NCBI GenBank assembly: GCA_023374025.1
Contig: SIJG01000002.1
Location: 278,998 to 342,997 of the forward strand
Length of the DNA: 64,000 nt
Source: Heterodera schachtii
Taxonomy: Eukaryota; Nematoda; Chromadorea; Rhabditida; Heteroderidae
Reading direction: 5' to 3'
Part shown: positions 33,901 to 48,700 of the stretch, piece by piece
Numbering within the stretch: the first letter of the stretch is position 1
Layout of the letters: every line of letters starts with the position of its first letter
Position numbers and translations under genes: made by a program
Notes under the pieces: model-generated
What the model saw: the letters and a program-made list of their open reading frames with translations, nothing else
What the model was told of the DNA's origin: nothing
The model's database searches: none

Positions 33901-36839
33901 ATTGAATTTTTTGAAATCATTTAACTATTTAACAAAGAAAAGATCTTGAAACTAAATATATACATCAGAACATCATTGAATTAAAATTAAAACTAATTAT
34001 TAAAAGCAGAACCTTACAAATTAAAATGGGAAAAGACTATAAAAATATACATAAACTTTTTTAAATGAATTTAAAATAGAACGAAGCGCTGAGATTAAAT
34101 TTTTTACCATTTTTTGCAAGATTTATGAAAAAAATCAAAAAATTATTCATATAAAATGAATTAAATACTGACCATTTTATTTATTTATTTCATAAAATAT
34201 AAAATTTTGCAAAAATAATTAAATTTAAAATAATTTTAGAAAATGAAGTGAAAACGATTGCAAAATATTTTATTATTTAATAAATAAATGAATAAAAAAG
34301 ATGGATGAAAATAAAGGAATTGAATTTTTTAAATAAATTTAAAGGTTTAAAAAAATAATATTATGAGATCAGAGAGCGAGTGAGAATATTACGAGGAAGG
34401 GAATGAGTTGAAGAAAAATGAAATTAATTTTAATAATACGTTAATTATGAAAATATAAAAAATACACACATTGTGATAATTATCTATTTAAATCAGCTGA
34501 TAATTTTGTCGAACAGAAAAAACACGGCATTAAAACCAATTAAACAATAAAATAAAATAAAAAATTTAAAATATTCAATTATAATGATTTAAAATTAAGA
34601 TTAAAATTGTAAAAAAATGTTTAACGTTATGTTGTATTTATAGTTGTTAAATTTTTTTTAAATTTATTTTGGTCACATAAAGATTTCTTTAAAGATTTTA
34701 GGTTTTAAAAAATAATAAAGGTTCAAAAAAAAATTTGTTTTGCGAGTCCTTTTTCTTTTGTGCTCCCTTAATGACCCCCTCAACTCAATTTGCTCACCCT
34801 TTCGACGGTGGGAACATGCCAGGGATGGCACGGAATTCCGATTTCCCATTTAAGCCTAGACCTAAAGCTAGAATTGTTAAGCCCATGTAAACTATTTATT
34901 TATTTCAAATTTCAAGGTCAATGCTCCTCAAGGTCGCGTGAGAATGAGGAACAAATTTAAAAAATTAAAAGTAAACTGACTCAGGAAAATATATATAAAT
35001 ACAAAAAGCTTTTTAATAAAAAAAGCAAAAAAAAAAATCAGATTTTTTATTTTTGTACTTTTTGTGTTTAAATATTTGGGAGTAAATTTTGGTTTGCCAA
35101 ACAATAAATTTTAAATTAATGGCTTTTTGTGCTTCCTTAATGACCCCAATTCATGAAGATTGAAAATGGTGAATTTCTTATTCAGTTTGTCGTTGTCAAA
35201 ATTACTTGAAATTTTACAAAAAAATCCCGATTTAAAAAATAAAAAATTATTTTAAATAAAAATAATTAAAATTGAATTATTTACAAAAAATCTATACATA
35301 GAAAATAGTTACAGAAGAAGCCCATAAATAAATATAAATAAGAAATATTATTATTATTATATTCTTTAAATAATTTAAAAGTCAAGTCGAAATTGAAGCC
35401 ACAAACCTTCTATATTTAAATAATTATATGCTTATGTATTCGCCAACCCCTTTTTGTCAGCTAAAATAATATTTTAATTTAAAATGAAAAAACATTCATT
35501 TAATAAAAAAAACAAATAAAATACATGTATCTTCCTGACTGTATTTGGCAAATGCCAGCTCGACACAGACATCAGTGCTGGGGATTCCGAACAAGAGATT
35601 AAAATAATTATATGAATTTGAAAAGAACGCACAAAATGAATAAATAAGAAATGATTTAATTTAATATAATTACTTAACAATTTTAAGAAATTAAGAATTA
35701 ATAAAGCTCAGAAAAGAATGATTATTTTAATGCAAATTCTTAACGAGAAAATACAATTAAATTAGCATTTAAGTAAATGAATTAATCCATTAAAATATTC
35801 GTTAAAAATAAGATTAACAGTAATTTAAAAATGAAAATTTAAAATCAAAATTTAAAAATGCATTCAGATTAAAGCAGATTTTCAATGTAGAAAATTATTT
35901 AGAATTAATTCCGGGACTATTCATCCATATTTTAATGGATTTTGCATAAAGGGAATTATGAAATTTGTAAATTCATATTTAAATAAGAAATAAATATAAA
36001 ATAAATTTAACAAAATTAATAAAATTAAATAGTGAAAAAATGGAAAAATAAATGAACACAAATAAAATGAAGAAGATACCGAAAGAACATAGAACATGAG
36101 AAGTAAATAAAAATAAAATAAATTAGCAATAACAATTAAGAAAATAAATTAGCAATAACATTCACATTTTTGTGGAAAATATTTAAAAGTAAATAATTTC
36201 AAAGTTAATTTGTAATTTAATTCACTAAGGAAAATAAGCAAAAAATGTTCAAAATGAATATAATAGAAAATAAATAATTTTGCAAAATTCGAAAAAATAA
36301 ATTAATATAATTGTACAGTGAATAAAGTAAAAAAATTAATTTAATAAAACATTTTTTTTCTTTTATTTGGAAACTAAAATGGATGAAATACGGTGACAAA
36401 AATGGCAAAAATTGATAAATATAATGAAAAATTGCGTTGAAAAATCTATTTTATAAAAACCATTATTTTTATTTCATATTTAGCAAAAAATAAAAGATTG
36501 ACAATAAATAATCAGTAAATATATTAATTTACATAAACACAATTAAATTGGAAGCTCAAATCGGGTGGAACATAAACGGTGAGTTAATCGAAAATTAAAA
36601 CGAATACATAAAAGACAAAAACAACAAATAAAATAATGTTGACAAAAGGAAGTAAATAGAAACAAAAATAATGCAAAATAGCATAAAAATAGACAAATGC
36701 ATAAAATTAAAGAATTCGAAAAATGTAATGAAAATACTACAGAGAGAGATTAATGGATATATTATATTTATTGCATTTACAGCTCTGCGATAAAAATTTC
36801 AATAAAAAATAAGCACACTCAAATAACTTTAATCCAAAT
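30945..36839. other. AT-rich gene desert
   Basis: About 5.9 kb with no supportable exon. Noted inside: a word block with AAGCCTAGACCTAAAGC at 34850-34880 after CAGGGATGGCACGG (hAT-like end) at 34820; CAGTGCTGGGGATTCC at 35573, similar to 46130; GC-richer islands at 34370-34400. Open frames here are A/T artefacts. Confidence 0.55.
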
Positions 36840-36960
36840 CAAAAAAAGCATTTCTCGCGGTCCCGGTCGAAAAACTTGGTCCCGGCCCAGACTTTTCTCG
36901 TCCCGGTAAATCCCGGTCCCGGTTTTTGTCAAAATTCCGGGTCCAGATCAGCTCTTGTTC
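36840..36960. mobile_element. GGTCCCGG word block, truncated hAT-like element
   Basis: Carries GGTCCCGG words like the 3116-3306 element and ends CCGGGTCCAGATCAGCTCT, whose complement AGAGCTGATC looks like an element start. The left side is missing. Confidence 0.45.
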
Positions 36961-37184
36961 AAATGAATACATAAAAGGCGAAAATAACACGAAGCAGAAT
37001 CGTAAAAAATGAATATAAAAAATGTAAATGAAAGCATTTTAAAATTGAATTAATTCTGATTTTCGATTAATGAATTCAACACTGAATAACTTCTATGATG
37101 AGAAAAGAACACCTTTTCACTTCTTTTAAAATTTATTTATTTAGCAACAAAATAATTATCTTCAAAAAAACTGAAAAAAATTAT

Positions 37185-38814
37185 AAAAAAATGTGTTCTA
37201 TTTAAATGATCATCTTCAATTTACAACTAATAGTGCGCCAGGGATAGTGATGTTCGAGACCGAAAATTTCCCGAGACTCGAGACCGAGACTTGACCCCGA
37301 GACCGAGACTCGACCCCGAGACCCGAGACCGAGACCGAAAACTCCGAGACCGAGACCCAAAAAACCCGAAACTCGAGACTTTTTTCAAAAAATTTTCCTA
37401 TTCGCTTAAAAATCGTATAAAAAATGTTTTGACTCTATTCTTAACTAATTTTTCGTTTTTTAATTATTTTGATTCAATTTGGTACAATATTTATCATTTC
37501 AAAAACGCACAAAACAAAAAATTAGTTCGTTTTTTTCGCGGTTCTTGAGTCAATTTTAAAAAATAAAGGCTATTTTGGAGCTCCGGCGGTGCCGATAGGC
37601 GCCGCCGAAAATTTTTTTTAAATTTGAGTGCAATTTGTTAACAGATTTACACCAAAAAATGACCAAATGTTTTTACTTTGAGCTATTTTTTTAAATAAAA
37701 AATTGAGGATTTTAGGGGTCCGGCGGTGCCGATAGGCGCCGCCGGGGAAAATTTTGGAATTTTCAGTGCAGATTTAGTCCAAAAATGACGATATTTTATG
37801 ATTTTAATTGTTAAAATTGTGATTAAATTCCCTTGAAAAGAGAATAATTTTGAAAAATTAGAAGAAAAAATTACTACTTGGAGGGGTACTGATCCAACGC
37901 TAAAATGAAGAAAATAACCAAGAACACAACCCACTAAACCATGTACATTAGTAAGAGCATTAAGCAAAAAGTTACCAAAACTATATTATTTCTACTTTAC
38001 AAAAAGCCAATCATTAGGGGTGTAAAAAAGTCTCGGTCTCGAGTCTCGAAAGTCTCAAAGACCGAGACTGAAAACCCGAGACCGAGACTCGAGACCGAGA
38101 CCAAAAAAACCGAGACTTTTCTCGAGTCGAGATTCGAGACCGAGACTCCCGAACATCACTAGCCAGGGAATATAAATAACATTAAAAAATATCAATTGCT
38201 TACTCTTCTTTTCAGCTTGGAGTAATTATTTTAAAATAGCAGCATTTAATTACATATCTTAAAAGGAATAAACGGATGTTCAATAGAGAAAAGTATTTTT
38301 TTAATTAAAACTAAATTAAAATTAATTGGGAATTAAATAAAAACTAAATAATTACACTAAAATTAAAAAAAACGTTAATAAACAATTTATATATATATAT
38401 ATATATTAATATAATTTAATTCCTTGTTTACATTATGTTATTAAATGAATAATTGAAAATATTGTCTCGACATATTTACATCAATGTCTTTTTAATCACA
38501 ATTTATAACCCTAACTGAACTTGTAATTGAACAAAATTCAACAAATAAACCAACAAAACAACAACATTCTTAATTTGACAAAGCTAAGTAATTTTATAAG
38601 AAACAAATAAAAAATTTATGAAAAAATTAAAAATATATAAAATGCTCAACAAAAACAATGCGACAAAGATAATTCTATCGGTAATTTAATACAGAGTTTC
38701 ATTAATTAGCAGAACAGACAAAAAAGGACAGTCGAAAAACAACAGAAATACATTATTTTTTGAGAATTTATAAAAATTTCTTATGAAAATTATAAAAAAA
38801 CTAATATTCGATTT
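37185..38814. repeat. duplicated segment, copy B (filled insertion site)
   Basis: Same sequence as 26800-27584 with the 917-bp element at 37245-38161 inserted between two copies of GCCAGGGA and with only one 70-bp unit. Beyond the ends of both copies the surroundings differ. Confidence 0.85.
37245..38161. mobile_element. hAT-like element with GAGACCGAGACTCGAG words
   Basis: 917 bp. Ends TAGTGATGTTCGAGACCG and CGAACATCACTA; perfect 8-bp target duplication GCCAGGGA (37237-37244 and 38162-38169), confirmed by the empty site at 26859. Subterminal blocks 37245-37385 and 38025-38161 are made of GAGACCGAGACTCGAG words. The core has two GC hairpins (37581-37607, 37719-37745), a tRNA-like remnant (37880-37945) and TTAGGGGTGTAAAA at 38016. 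No transposase. Confidence 0.92.
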
Positions 38815-41754
38815 ATGGATGTAAAAATCAATTGTTAAAGACAACTAAAATTCTATTTAATTTTAATAGGAAAATAATAAGCATAACGATAAAATCGATA
38901 ATACAATCTTAATGCAAAAAGAACAATTTATTTAAATTAGCGTTTAATTAATATTTAAAAAATTTAATAGCTCGTATAATAAATAAAAACATAATTAATA
39001 AATGCCAAATAAAATGTCGGTCGTGGCCACGGCGCCTTATTCGGCACACAATATCAAAATGGATTCACGCAATGCCTTAGTTGTGTTACAAGTGTAAGAA
39101 AAGTAGCGAGATTTTAACTTTTAAATTAATTACTACTATGTCAATTAATTAATGAAAAAAATAATAATTTAAGGTAAAATAAATGTTGTTTAACAAGAAA
39201 ATAATAATATTAAGCTAAAATACAAATATTTTTTCTTTCTTTCAATTAAAAATGCTTTGAATATAAAACAGAGTTATTATAAAAAATAAAACAAAATCAT
39301 TTTGATAAAAAAAAGAATTTGGCCAAAACAGAAAACTAATTTAGAAAAAATTTATAAAACTTTTTCAAAAATTTCGTTTTTCAAGTCCACTTAGGGTATA
39401 CAAACAAAAGAATGATTTTTTTTTTGTTAATTCCTTAATAAGAAAGTGTCCGTTAATTTAAAAAATTCCATTAAAAATAGCATTTAAGATGAGAGTTTAA
39501 CATTTATTGATGATAACAAGAGAATTTATAAGTTTTAGCCGTATTTTTCAAAAATCTCTTTTTTCCTAACAAATTCCAATAATTTTCTTTTCTCAGGTGC
39601 ACATGGCACCCACAGACTAACAAATCAGAGTTATATCAAAAAAAAATCAATCATTTTTAGAACTATCGCTTAATTATGTACAAAAGCTGTCTGATTGGGT
39701 TTGGGGGCGTCTGATTTCATTAAAACTTTTCGATTTTTTGGTTTTGAACCTTTCTCATTTTTAATCTTTTCAATTCTTTTTGATTATATTTTCTAAATTG
39801 AAAAATAATACGGTTCACTTAAAAATATATAAAATTACAAACAATAAAAAAAAAAATAATTTTTGAAGTTAAAAAAAATAAATTTAAAAATACAATTATA
39901 TATTTCTCACTAAATTTAATTTAACAATAAAGTGAAGAGAGACGTGATTTAGTGGTAAACTTTAGGAGATCATGTAAATTAATTAATTATTTCTTATTAA
40001 TAAATCAATAATTTAATTGTAATTATCATAAAATAAATTTAAAAAGGGTGATTTTGGGTTTTGCTTATGACTTTTTTCGTTATTTTTTAAACAATAAAAA
40101 TGCCAAAAAATGCCGATCACGGAAAAGGCAATTGAAATCCGGCAAATTGAAACAATCGCCCAATTTTGTCAAATGTGGACTTTAATTCTCATCCAATCAT
40201 ATCTCCTAAATGAAATTAACAAACTGAGAGAGAAAATATTATATTAAAAAAAAAATCCCAACCTCGGGATCCGCCCCGAATTAGCTGCAAAAAAATCTTA
40301 AAAATCTGAAAAAATAAAAAGAGACGAAAGACATGAGAAGATTAAAAAACAAAAATAAAACACAATTTTATATTCTCAAATACATTTTAAAAAATGTAAA
40401 AAGTAAATAGAGAAAAAAAGGATTCTTATGGAAGAGAAATATACTGAAAAATTTAAACAAAAAGGATCACAGAGTACCATTAATTAGCTAAAGCGATAAA
40501 AAGGACACCCACAAAATTAATAGAAATAATAAATAAAATATAAAATCCAACAAAAAATTGGTGCACTTTTTAAACATAACAAATAATTATTACCAAATAA
40601 AAATATTTAAAAATAAATGATATTTATTAATTATTTTTTTTACCTCAATTAAAAGTTAAAATATTCTCTCTTGTCTGCAAGAATGTTTTCCACGAGCCGC
40701 GATATGAAATTAAACAAATAAAAATAATAATTAAACAACAAATATTGGATAATTTTAAAAAGACAATTAACAATAAAATTTTTTGGATATTTTAGTTGGA
40801 TTTTTAATATTATTAATTAGATTTTTTAATTTACAATTCCATAATATTTAGAAAAAATAAACTTTAGGTAATCAAAGTCAGATTTTAACCAGTTTGTATA
40901 AACATTTTAAAATTGTATTTTACATTTTGGTTTTTTAAAACATTAAATACGATTTAAAAGGCACTATTATAAAAGAGAGCACAAAATTAAAAAATAGCAA
41001 AGAACAATTAAAAAAATAAATTATAATAGCGAAAATTACTGAAAAATAATTAACGTTAAATTAACATAAACATAAGAAGATATGAAAAATATGCAGAATA
41101 AACAAAAATAAAATAATTAAAAATATATATAAAATAAATTAATAATGTTAAAATAAACAAATTTAATTAAAATTTTAAATAATTTTAACTAAAATAAAAA
41201 ATTTTTATAATTTAATAAACTTAATACATAATATTAAATATGAATATAATAGAAAATTAAATTAATTTTTCAAAATTGAAAACCTAAATTAATATTATTA
41301 TACAAAGAATATAAATAAAAAAAATAGCAATTAGTAAAAATGTCTTAAAAAATTAATAAAAATAAATAAAACATAAAATCACATCAATAAGACAAAAATT
41401 AAATTAAAAAATATAAATATGAAATGCAAATTAAATGTAAAATGTAAGTAGTATTCATTGTTTGAAATGTTAAAAATATAAAACATAATATTTGCGCTAA
41501 ATTATTAATTCTTCCTTTTTATCGTTAATTTTTTTCAAAAATAAAGAATTTAAGACAAATAATTATAATTAGAAAATTTTACATTTTAAATAATGATTAA
41601 ATAATTAATGAGGTAAAGGATACATATAATAAAACTGTTATGGCGGAACAGATCATTCACAATCAATAGAAATATGAGATAAAAAAACAATAATTAATAT
41701 AAATTTTAAACAACCAACACAAAACCCATAAATAAAAATATAATATTTATTTAT
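38815..41754. other. AT-rich gene desert
   Basis: No gene. A GC-richer island at 39018-39055 (GGTCGTGGCCACGGCGCC). 40465-40720 duplicates 28040-28320, and 41083-41220 duplicates 22581-22735. Confidence 0.55.
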
Positions 41755-42230
41755 ATCACCTACGTACGGTTGGACAACCAGATCCACTACATGGCGAGAA
41801 AAAGCCAAAAAAGCAAATTTAAATGAAAGTCGGGACCGATAAGTAAAATCATTTAAAAAGTTTAATAGCCAAATTCTTTAAGTAAAATGAAAAAGTGACG
41901 TGAAGAACAATTAATTTAAATTCAAAAAGCAATATAAATTAATAAAATAAACAACGAAATAATTTAAATATATTATTATTTTTTATTTACCGAGGGTTGA
42001 ACAGCCCGCGCCACCACAGTACGAGAAAAAGCCAAAAACGCAAATATGGCACATATAAATAATATCATTTACCAAAACAAAAACATAAAAGTTTAAAAGC
42101 AAAATTTTTTAAGCAAAATCAAAAAGTATAAAGAACAATTAATGAAAATAAAATTATTCAAAAAGAAATATAAAATTAACAATAATAATTTTTACATTTA
42201 CTAAAGAGAATAATTTAAAAGTTAAGTGTA
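41755..42230. repeat. two diverged tandem units of about 240 bp
   Basis: Units starting near 41755 and 41992 share the order: short GC-rich head (GGTTGGACAACCAGATCC / GGGTTGAACAGCCCGCG), GAGAAAAAGCCAAAAA.GCAA, AAAAGTTTAA.AGC.AAATT, TTTAAG.AAAAT.AAAAAGT, AAGAACAATTAAT, then a long A/T tail. A head-like TTTACTAAAGAG starts a third near 42196. Confidence 0.6.
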
Positions 42231-45200
42231 ATTTAATTTCCATTGATTATAAAAAAATAATCGAAATAATATAATAGAAAATAAAATAATTTTTCAAAAT
42301 AGAAAAATATATTATTATCCAAAAAATATAAGTAAAAACATTAATTTAATTAATTTATATATTTCCATTTTATTTGAAACACTTAAATAGTTAAATAAAC
42401 AGGTATCAAAAATGACAAAAAATTGATAAATATAATGAAAAATACATTTCTTTATTAAAAAGCATTCTTTTTAATTTCAAGTTATTAATTGAATTAAAAT
42501 TTTATTGTAAATAATAAAAATTTAATTAAATAAGCATTTAATTAAGATTTTACAAACAAATTTGAAAATTTTATATTAAATAAGAGAAGCTATTAAAATG
42601 AAATAGAAAAAATTCAAATATCATAAAAATAAACGGGAAGAAACGATGCCAAAAGAATGAAGCCTTAATTATTTCTTATCTTCAAAAGCTTGGAAAATAC
42701 AACGAAGCTATATAATTTAATCACAATTTCTAAGACAAATATGGGAAAAATCAGAAAAAGAACCCAACCACCCAACAATCAAAACACTAACTAACAAGAC
42801 GAGGGGATAAAATAGGAAATCATAATTAAAAAAATAAATTGTTTAATTATTTTTACTTCGATTGTGCCATAGCAAAAAAAATGACTTTCAAACACTTCAA
42901 AGAGATTGGATTTAGAATATCAAATTTTGGAGTTTATTTTCCGTATATTAATTAATATATTTATGAAAATTAAAATTTTTGAATTATTATTTTTTTTTTT
43001 TTTGTTTCAATAAGGCACCACACCACCTCACAAATCAGAATTATTCTCTAAAAATTAATTTTTAATCATTTTCCTCTGTCTCGAAAAATAGCATAACAAT
43101 AGTAGAGACCGGAAATTTTAAATTTGCGGATCCTGCTACGGAATTGAAACTCAAAAAAGATTATTTTTTACAAAATTTTTTTCTGAAATAAAAATGTTTT
43201 CTAATGCCATAATTACTTAAACATTTATTAACGCGGGATATGCGCCCTTTCTCATTTTAGCGTTTAACTTCTTATTAAACTAACCACAGAAGATTCTATA
43301 GAAAACAATTGAAACAAAGAAAAATTAATTTTTATACAGCCTAATGAAAAAATAAATAAATTAAAAATATATAAATAAAAATTAGCTTTTAATTTAATTA
43401 TCACAATGCAATAATATTAAAAATGAAAAATCCGAAATAGTCAATATTTTAAATGAAGAGCAAATTGTATAAATTATTAAAAGCTATCATGAATTTAAAT
43501 TAACCATAATGCTTACTTATTTTCAATTTATATTCATTAGTATTAATATTAATTCAATTAAATCTTTTATTTTTAATATTGTTATGATAATATTATGTTT
43601 GCTAATACAATTAAATAATCTTCATATGGGCTTAAATTTAGTATAAAACATAAAAAATGTTGACCGATGTTTTAGTGAAGATACAATGTGATCATAAATT
43701 ATTAAATTTCAAATCAAAAATCAAAAATATAACATAAATAATTAATTTAACAGTTACATTTACGGAAGAACAAATCCATAATAAGAAAAATATAAAAAAT
43801 ATTAAACATAAATAATAGAATAACATTTTAAAAAATAGATAAAATTAATTAATTAAAATATTGAATAATGGACATAAGCTGAAAAATTAAATTGTTAAAT
43901 TTATTTATTTAAAAAATTTATTGAATAAAATTTCTTTAAAAATATCTCTTTAGATGACTATAAAATATTAATGAGTAAAATAATATTTATAAAAAGTAAA
44001 ATTATTTGTATATATGATAAAGCATAGAAATTACAGCTACTATTAATGAAAATTCTTAATCAGTGCAGTTTGAATTAAAAAGTGATACAAGTTAATAATT
44101 GCAATTCACATTTTTATAAATGTCAAAAAAACTATAAAATTTAATTATTTAATAATACGAATTGACAACAGCGTTAATATGGTCAATAAATAAATAAATA
44201 ATTAATATAATTAATTAATCATATATATATTAAACTACCTTCGAAATGAATCTAAATATTTTAAAAATTTAAAAGCTAAGAAAAAATTTCAACATATTTA
44301 ATTATTGTATATTACAATTTACTAAAAATTGTCAGAAAATCAAAAAAATCATTACTTAAGCATAAAAAACAAAAGTATTATTAAATATTTTAATTAAAAA
44401 AAAGAGGCAAAGAGGATGATAACGAAGATAGTGTGGTTTTGAACAAGTTTATTTAATAAAATAATAATTTATAAAATGATTAATTTAATTTTTTCATAAA
44501 TGTACAAATTACATAACCGTATAAATTAAATAAGAAAATGCGAAAGTAATTAAATGAGTAGCAAAAAATGAAATAAGAGAAAACTAAACACACACTTTGT
44601 TTTAATGAAAGAAATTGATAAAATGGATACTTTGAAAAATTAAGGTGGATAATTTAAAGCCAAGAGATTAGATAAAACAAAATAATAAAATAAACAAACA
44701 AAAAAAATAAAATAAAATCTGATGTTCTTTTTTAAATGGGGATAATTTTTAAATTAAACAGTAACAAAAATTAAATATCTAAAAGAATTGAAAATTATGT
44801 ATAATGATAGAAATAAAGTTTTCTGGTGGATCAAACTTGAAAATTTTTTGATTTTTTTAAATTTTATTAAAACATATTATAAAATAAATAATAAATTGAT
44901 AATTTTGACGTCCATTTTAATAAAAATATACATTAAAGTTTTTAAAATTAAATTTAAATAAAAGAAAGAAGCGAGAACATAGCCTGCTTAATCAGACAAA
45001 CAATTTTTTCCTCCTTTTACAAGATTTAGGAAAAATAAATCAAAAGATTATTTATATAAATAAATTTTTAGACAAACTTTAAGATAAATTTAATTAACTG
45101 ACAATTTTCTATGTATTAGTAATAAAAAATAATAATAACAAACATTTAACAATTATCATAAATAAATTTATTTAAAGAATTAAGCTTGCTAATTTAAGTC

Positions 45201-47275
45201 ATTTTACATTTCTTTTTGATGTTATTTATTGTTTTTGTACAAATCCATAAAAGTTGAAAATTAATTAAAAAAAATTACCACAAATAATTTAATAAATTTA
45301 TTGAAGGCCAATTAAACCTTTAAAAATATTTTAGGAAACATTAAATTAATCTGAATTTTATTTTAAATAACATTTGACAATGTTTTTTTTTTCATTTTGC
45401 CATTTCCGCTCTTTTTCCTAAGTGACATTTTTGGAGCGGCCAGCACATTTTAGTTAAATTCTTATTTGAGAATATTTCTTCACTTTTGTGGCTGGTCACA
45501 TTAATTTCTTTTCTTTTGATGGGCTATTTAAAAAAATAATTAAAGGGAGCCTTCGAGAGCTATTCTAATTAAAATTACTAAAATATCTATTATTTATAAT
45601 ATTATTTTCTATTTAAAAATATAAAATTATTTAAACAATATTTTAATTTAAAAAAAGCTTATGAGAAATGTCAAATTTAAAACATTATTAAGACAAGTGA
45701 AAAGACAGTAAAAAACAACTATTAATTAAAATTTAATTGAATTAAAAACTCAAAATTGATACTGATTTAAAAAACAAATAAATATTAATTAATCAATCTT
45801 ATATAAATAATTTAATGAACTATCAAAGTTAAATTTTGCAATTAAAACAATAATTAAATTTTTACTCTTAATAAGTTAAATATCTAAAAATTATCAAACA
45901 TTTTTTAGACGCTTAAAATTTAATTCTTTCATTTCATTACTTGAGCAAATTCATATACTCAAAAAATAATTAATATTTTAAAAGCAAAATGAATTGAAAT
46001 ATTAAATTAAAAAATAATAATATTGTATAAATGTTTATTACTATGGATTAATAAATAATTATGCAGAAATAGCTGTTCCAAATATGCGCATATAATAGCA
46101 AAATCGTCATCATTCTTGGCCAAGACCAACCCCATACAGTCGGTGTTACAAATCACAAGATTAAAATAATTAATGAATTTTAAACACAAAATTCACAAAA
46201 ATTCATAAATAAGAAATAAGTTTAATTAAAAAATAATAATTATAATCATTTAAGCGATTTTAAGAATATTTATATTTAATCAAGCGCAGAAAATACTAAT
46301 TATTTTAATGCAATTTTTTAATGAGATTATAAGCTAAACAATATTACAAGACAAATAAGAAAATAATATGAACAAATTAAAAATGCGTAAAATGTGCTGC
46401 AAAAACAATGTGAAAAAGATAATTAATTATATTGGAAATTTATTACAGAGTATCAAGCGATAAAAACGATAAAAAGACAATATAATAATAACAACGAAAT
46501 AATATAGCCAAAAAACATTCACAAATAAAATAAAAAGTTTAAATAATTTGAAAAAAGGCATCGGATTTCAATTTAAAAACTGTAAAAAAATATAATTTAA
46601 TATTATTTTTATTACTATTATTAAAAACATATTTAGTGGGTGCATCAATATTTCTCATCAAATACCATTCCAACATGGCACAGATATAATATAAAATATA
46701 AGTAAACAATTCAAAACAACACATATAATAAAAATTGATTTTATTTATTAATCATTAAAAATTAAAAGATTTTTTGTTTAATGAACTTTTTAATGAAACC
46801 AATTAGACAAAAAGACAAGAAAGACAACAAGCAAATTAAAATGAATTAATTAATTATTCCTTAAACATTTTATTTTTAAACGGTGGAGTACCCAAAACAA
46901 ATGAATATACAAAAAATAAAAAATAAAGGAAAAGCATAAGGAGCAGAATCAGAATAAATATCATTGGAATTGACAATAAAAAAAGAATCTAAAAATAGCC
47001 AGAAAATTAAACAAATTTAACTAAATAAAATTAATTTTATATATGCTTATATTATATTATTGTATAGAAATATTAGCAAAAAAAAATTGAAAATAATTTA
47101 TGCATAATTTACAAGAGCAAATTATATCAAAAAATGAAAAAGAATTAAGGAAAAAACAAAAAATTTAATAATTACATTTTTAAACATACATTTTTTAAAA
47201 ATATTTAGTCATAAAATATAAATTTATTTCATAATTGTCCTAGTTGAACCAAAGCATTGTCATCATCATACATAA
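42231..47275. other. AT-rich gene desert
   Basis: No gene. 43330-43520 is repeated, diverged, at 47680-47880 (shared CAGCCTAAT, GAAATAGTCAATA, GAATTTAAATTAAC). 46060-46180 resembles 35560-35620 and the last 45 bases of the window (ATTATGCAGAAAT.GCTGTTC). These point to an old repeat array. Confidence 0.55.
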
Positions 47276-47640
47276 CCCTAATTTAGGTTCATTCTCGTCC
47301 CTAATTTAGGTTAATTCTCGCGTGGGATTTTGCGGGATCCCTACCCACAATCCCGCATTTTTTTTAAATGCGAGTTTTTGCGGGATTAGTCCCTGCGGGA
47401 TCCGACCCCGCAAAATTAAAAAAAAAAACAATTTTCAACTCTTTCTACGCACTTTCTGTCTTCACTTTTTTCCATTTGTTTTTCCGCTCTTTTTGGTTGT
47501 CCGATTTGATTTCGTTGAGGCTATAACTGATGAAGGGCCAATGATTAGAGATCGGATGGGTCGCGATAAATTTAACTTTGGAAATAGGGAAAAAACGGAA
47601 GTGAAATAAAAGGGATTAAAAATGCGGTAATACGCCACAA
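47276..47640. repeat. GCGGGATT word block
   Basis: CCTAATTTAGGTT occurs twice at 47278-47313, followed by GCGGGAT words to about 47410. A short open frame at 47322-47609 is a product of the repeat and its less AT-rich flank. It resembles other word-rich subterminal blocks but ends are unclear. Confidence 0.4.
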
Positions 47641-48700
47641 AATATGCTCGAGAAAATAATTAAAATAAGGAAAATTTAATTAAATTTCTATACAGCCTAA
47701 TAATAAGTAAATAAAATTCAGTATAAATAAAATTAGTTTTTTTCAAATTTAATATATCACAACGCAATAATACTAAAAATGAAAAATTTCGAAATAGTCA
47801 ATAATTTTATATGAAGCACAAATTTTTATAAATTATTAAAAGGTACTCATGAATTTAAATTAACGATAATATTTATTATATTTAAAATTGTTGCCGATGT
47901 TTTTTCAGTAAGGAGATGATCATTAAATTGCTAATTTAAAACACAAAAAAAAAAAAAGAATATGAAGCAAATAAATAAATAATATAACATAATAATTAAT
48001 TAAACATTTACATTTACTGAGGAGACAGCCGACGCGCCAACGGTGGATTTAGAGGAAAGACTTAGACAATTATAAATATTTTGAAAAAGAATTATTGCAA
48101 TATCTTTTAAAATAAATTATAAGTTTAATATTAAATTTTACAAATTGAAAATTGTCTAATTAATAATCTAAAAATAATAATTTAACTGATCAAAACAAAG
48201 AATAAAATTAAAAGTACTAACAAATTAATTCTTCATATGTTTTATTCGTACTCTTTAAAAATGGTCCGTTTTTTGATCAAAATTTATAATTTGGTTCCTA
48301 ATGAACCGATTGGATACGATTTGATGAATCTTATATAAAAGTTGGACCAACACATATTTTATAAAGCATATTTAAAAAAATTAACTTACTTTATCCTACC
48401 AAGCAGAATTCATCATTTAATTAAACCAACCACTGAATTCCTTTGGCCTATTAATTTGCCACAGGAAAGTAATTACAGTTTTTTTACTGTTAAAAATATT
48501 ATTTGTTCTTTCTTAATGACTAATATTTCTTAATCCAATGTTAAAATTCATGATATATTCATGATTTTGATTTCTTGATGAATAAGGTAACATCCCACAA
48601 ATAAATGCGATCGACCTTTTTGGGAATTTAAAAAAACACCCTTAGAAACATAAAAATATTGCTTTTGAAAAAATTGTTGATATAAGAAAAAAGTAATTTT
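47641..48700. other. AT-rich desert, nothing gene-like
   Basis: Contains the second copy of the 43330 repeat (47680-47880) and a GC-richer head at 48003-48045 (GGAGACAGCCGACGCGCC). An open frame at 48342-48533 has no start context or domain. Confidence 0.5.
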
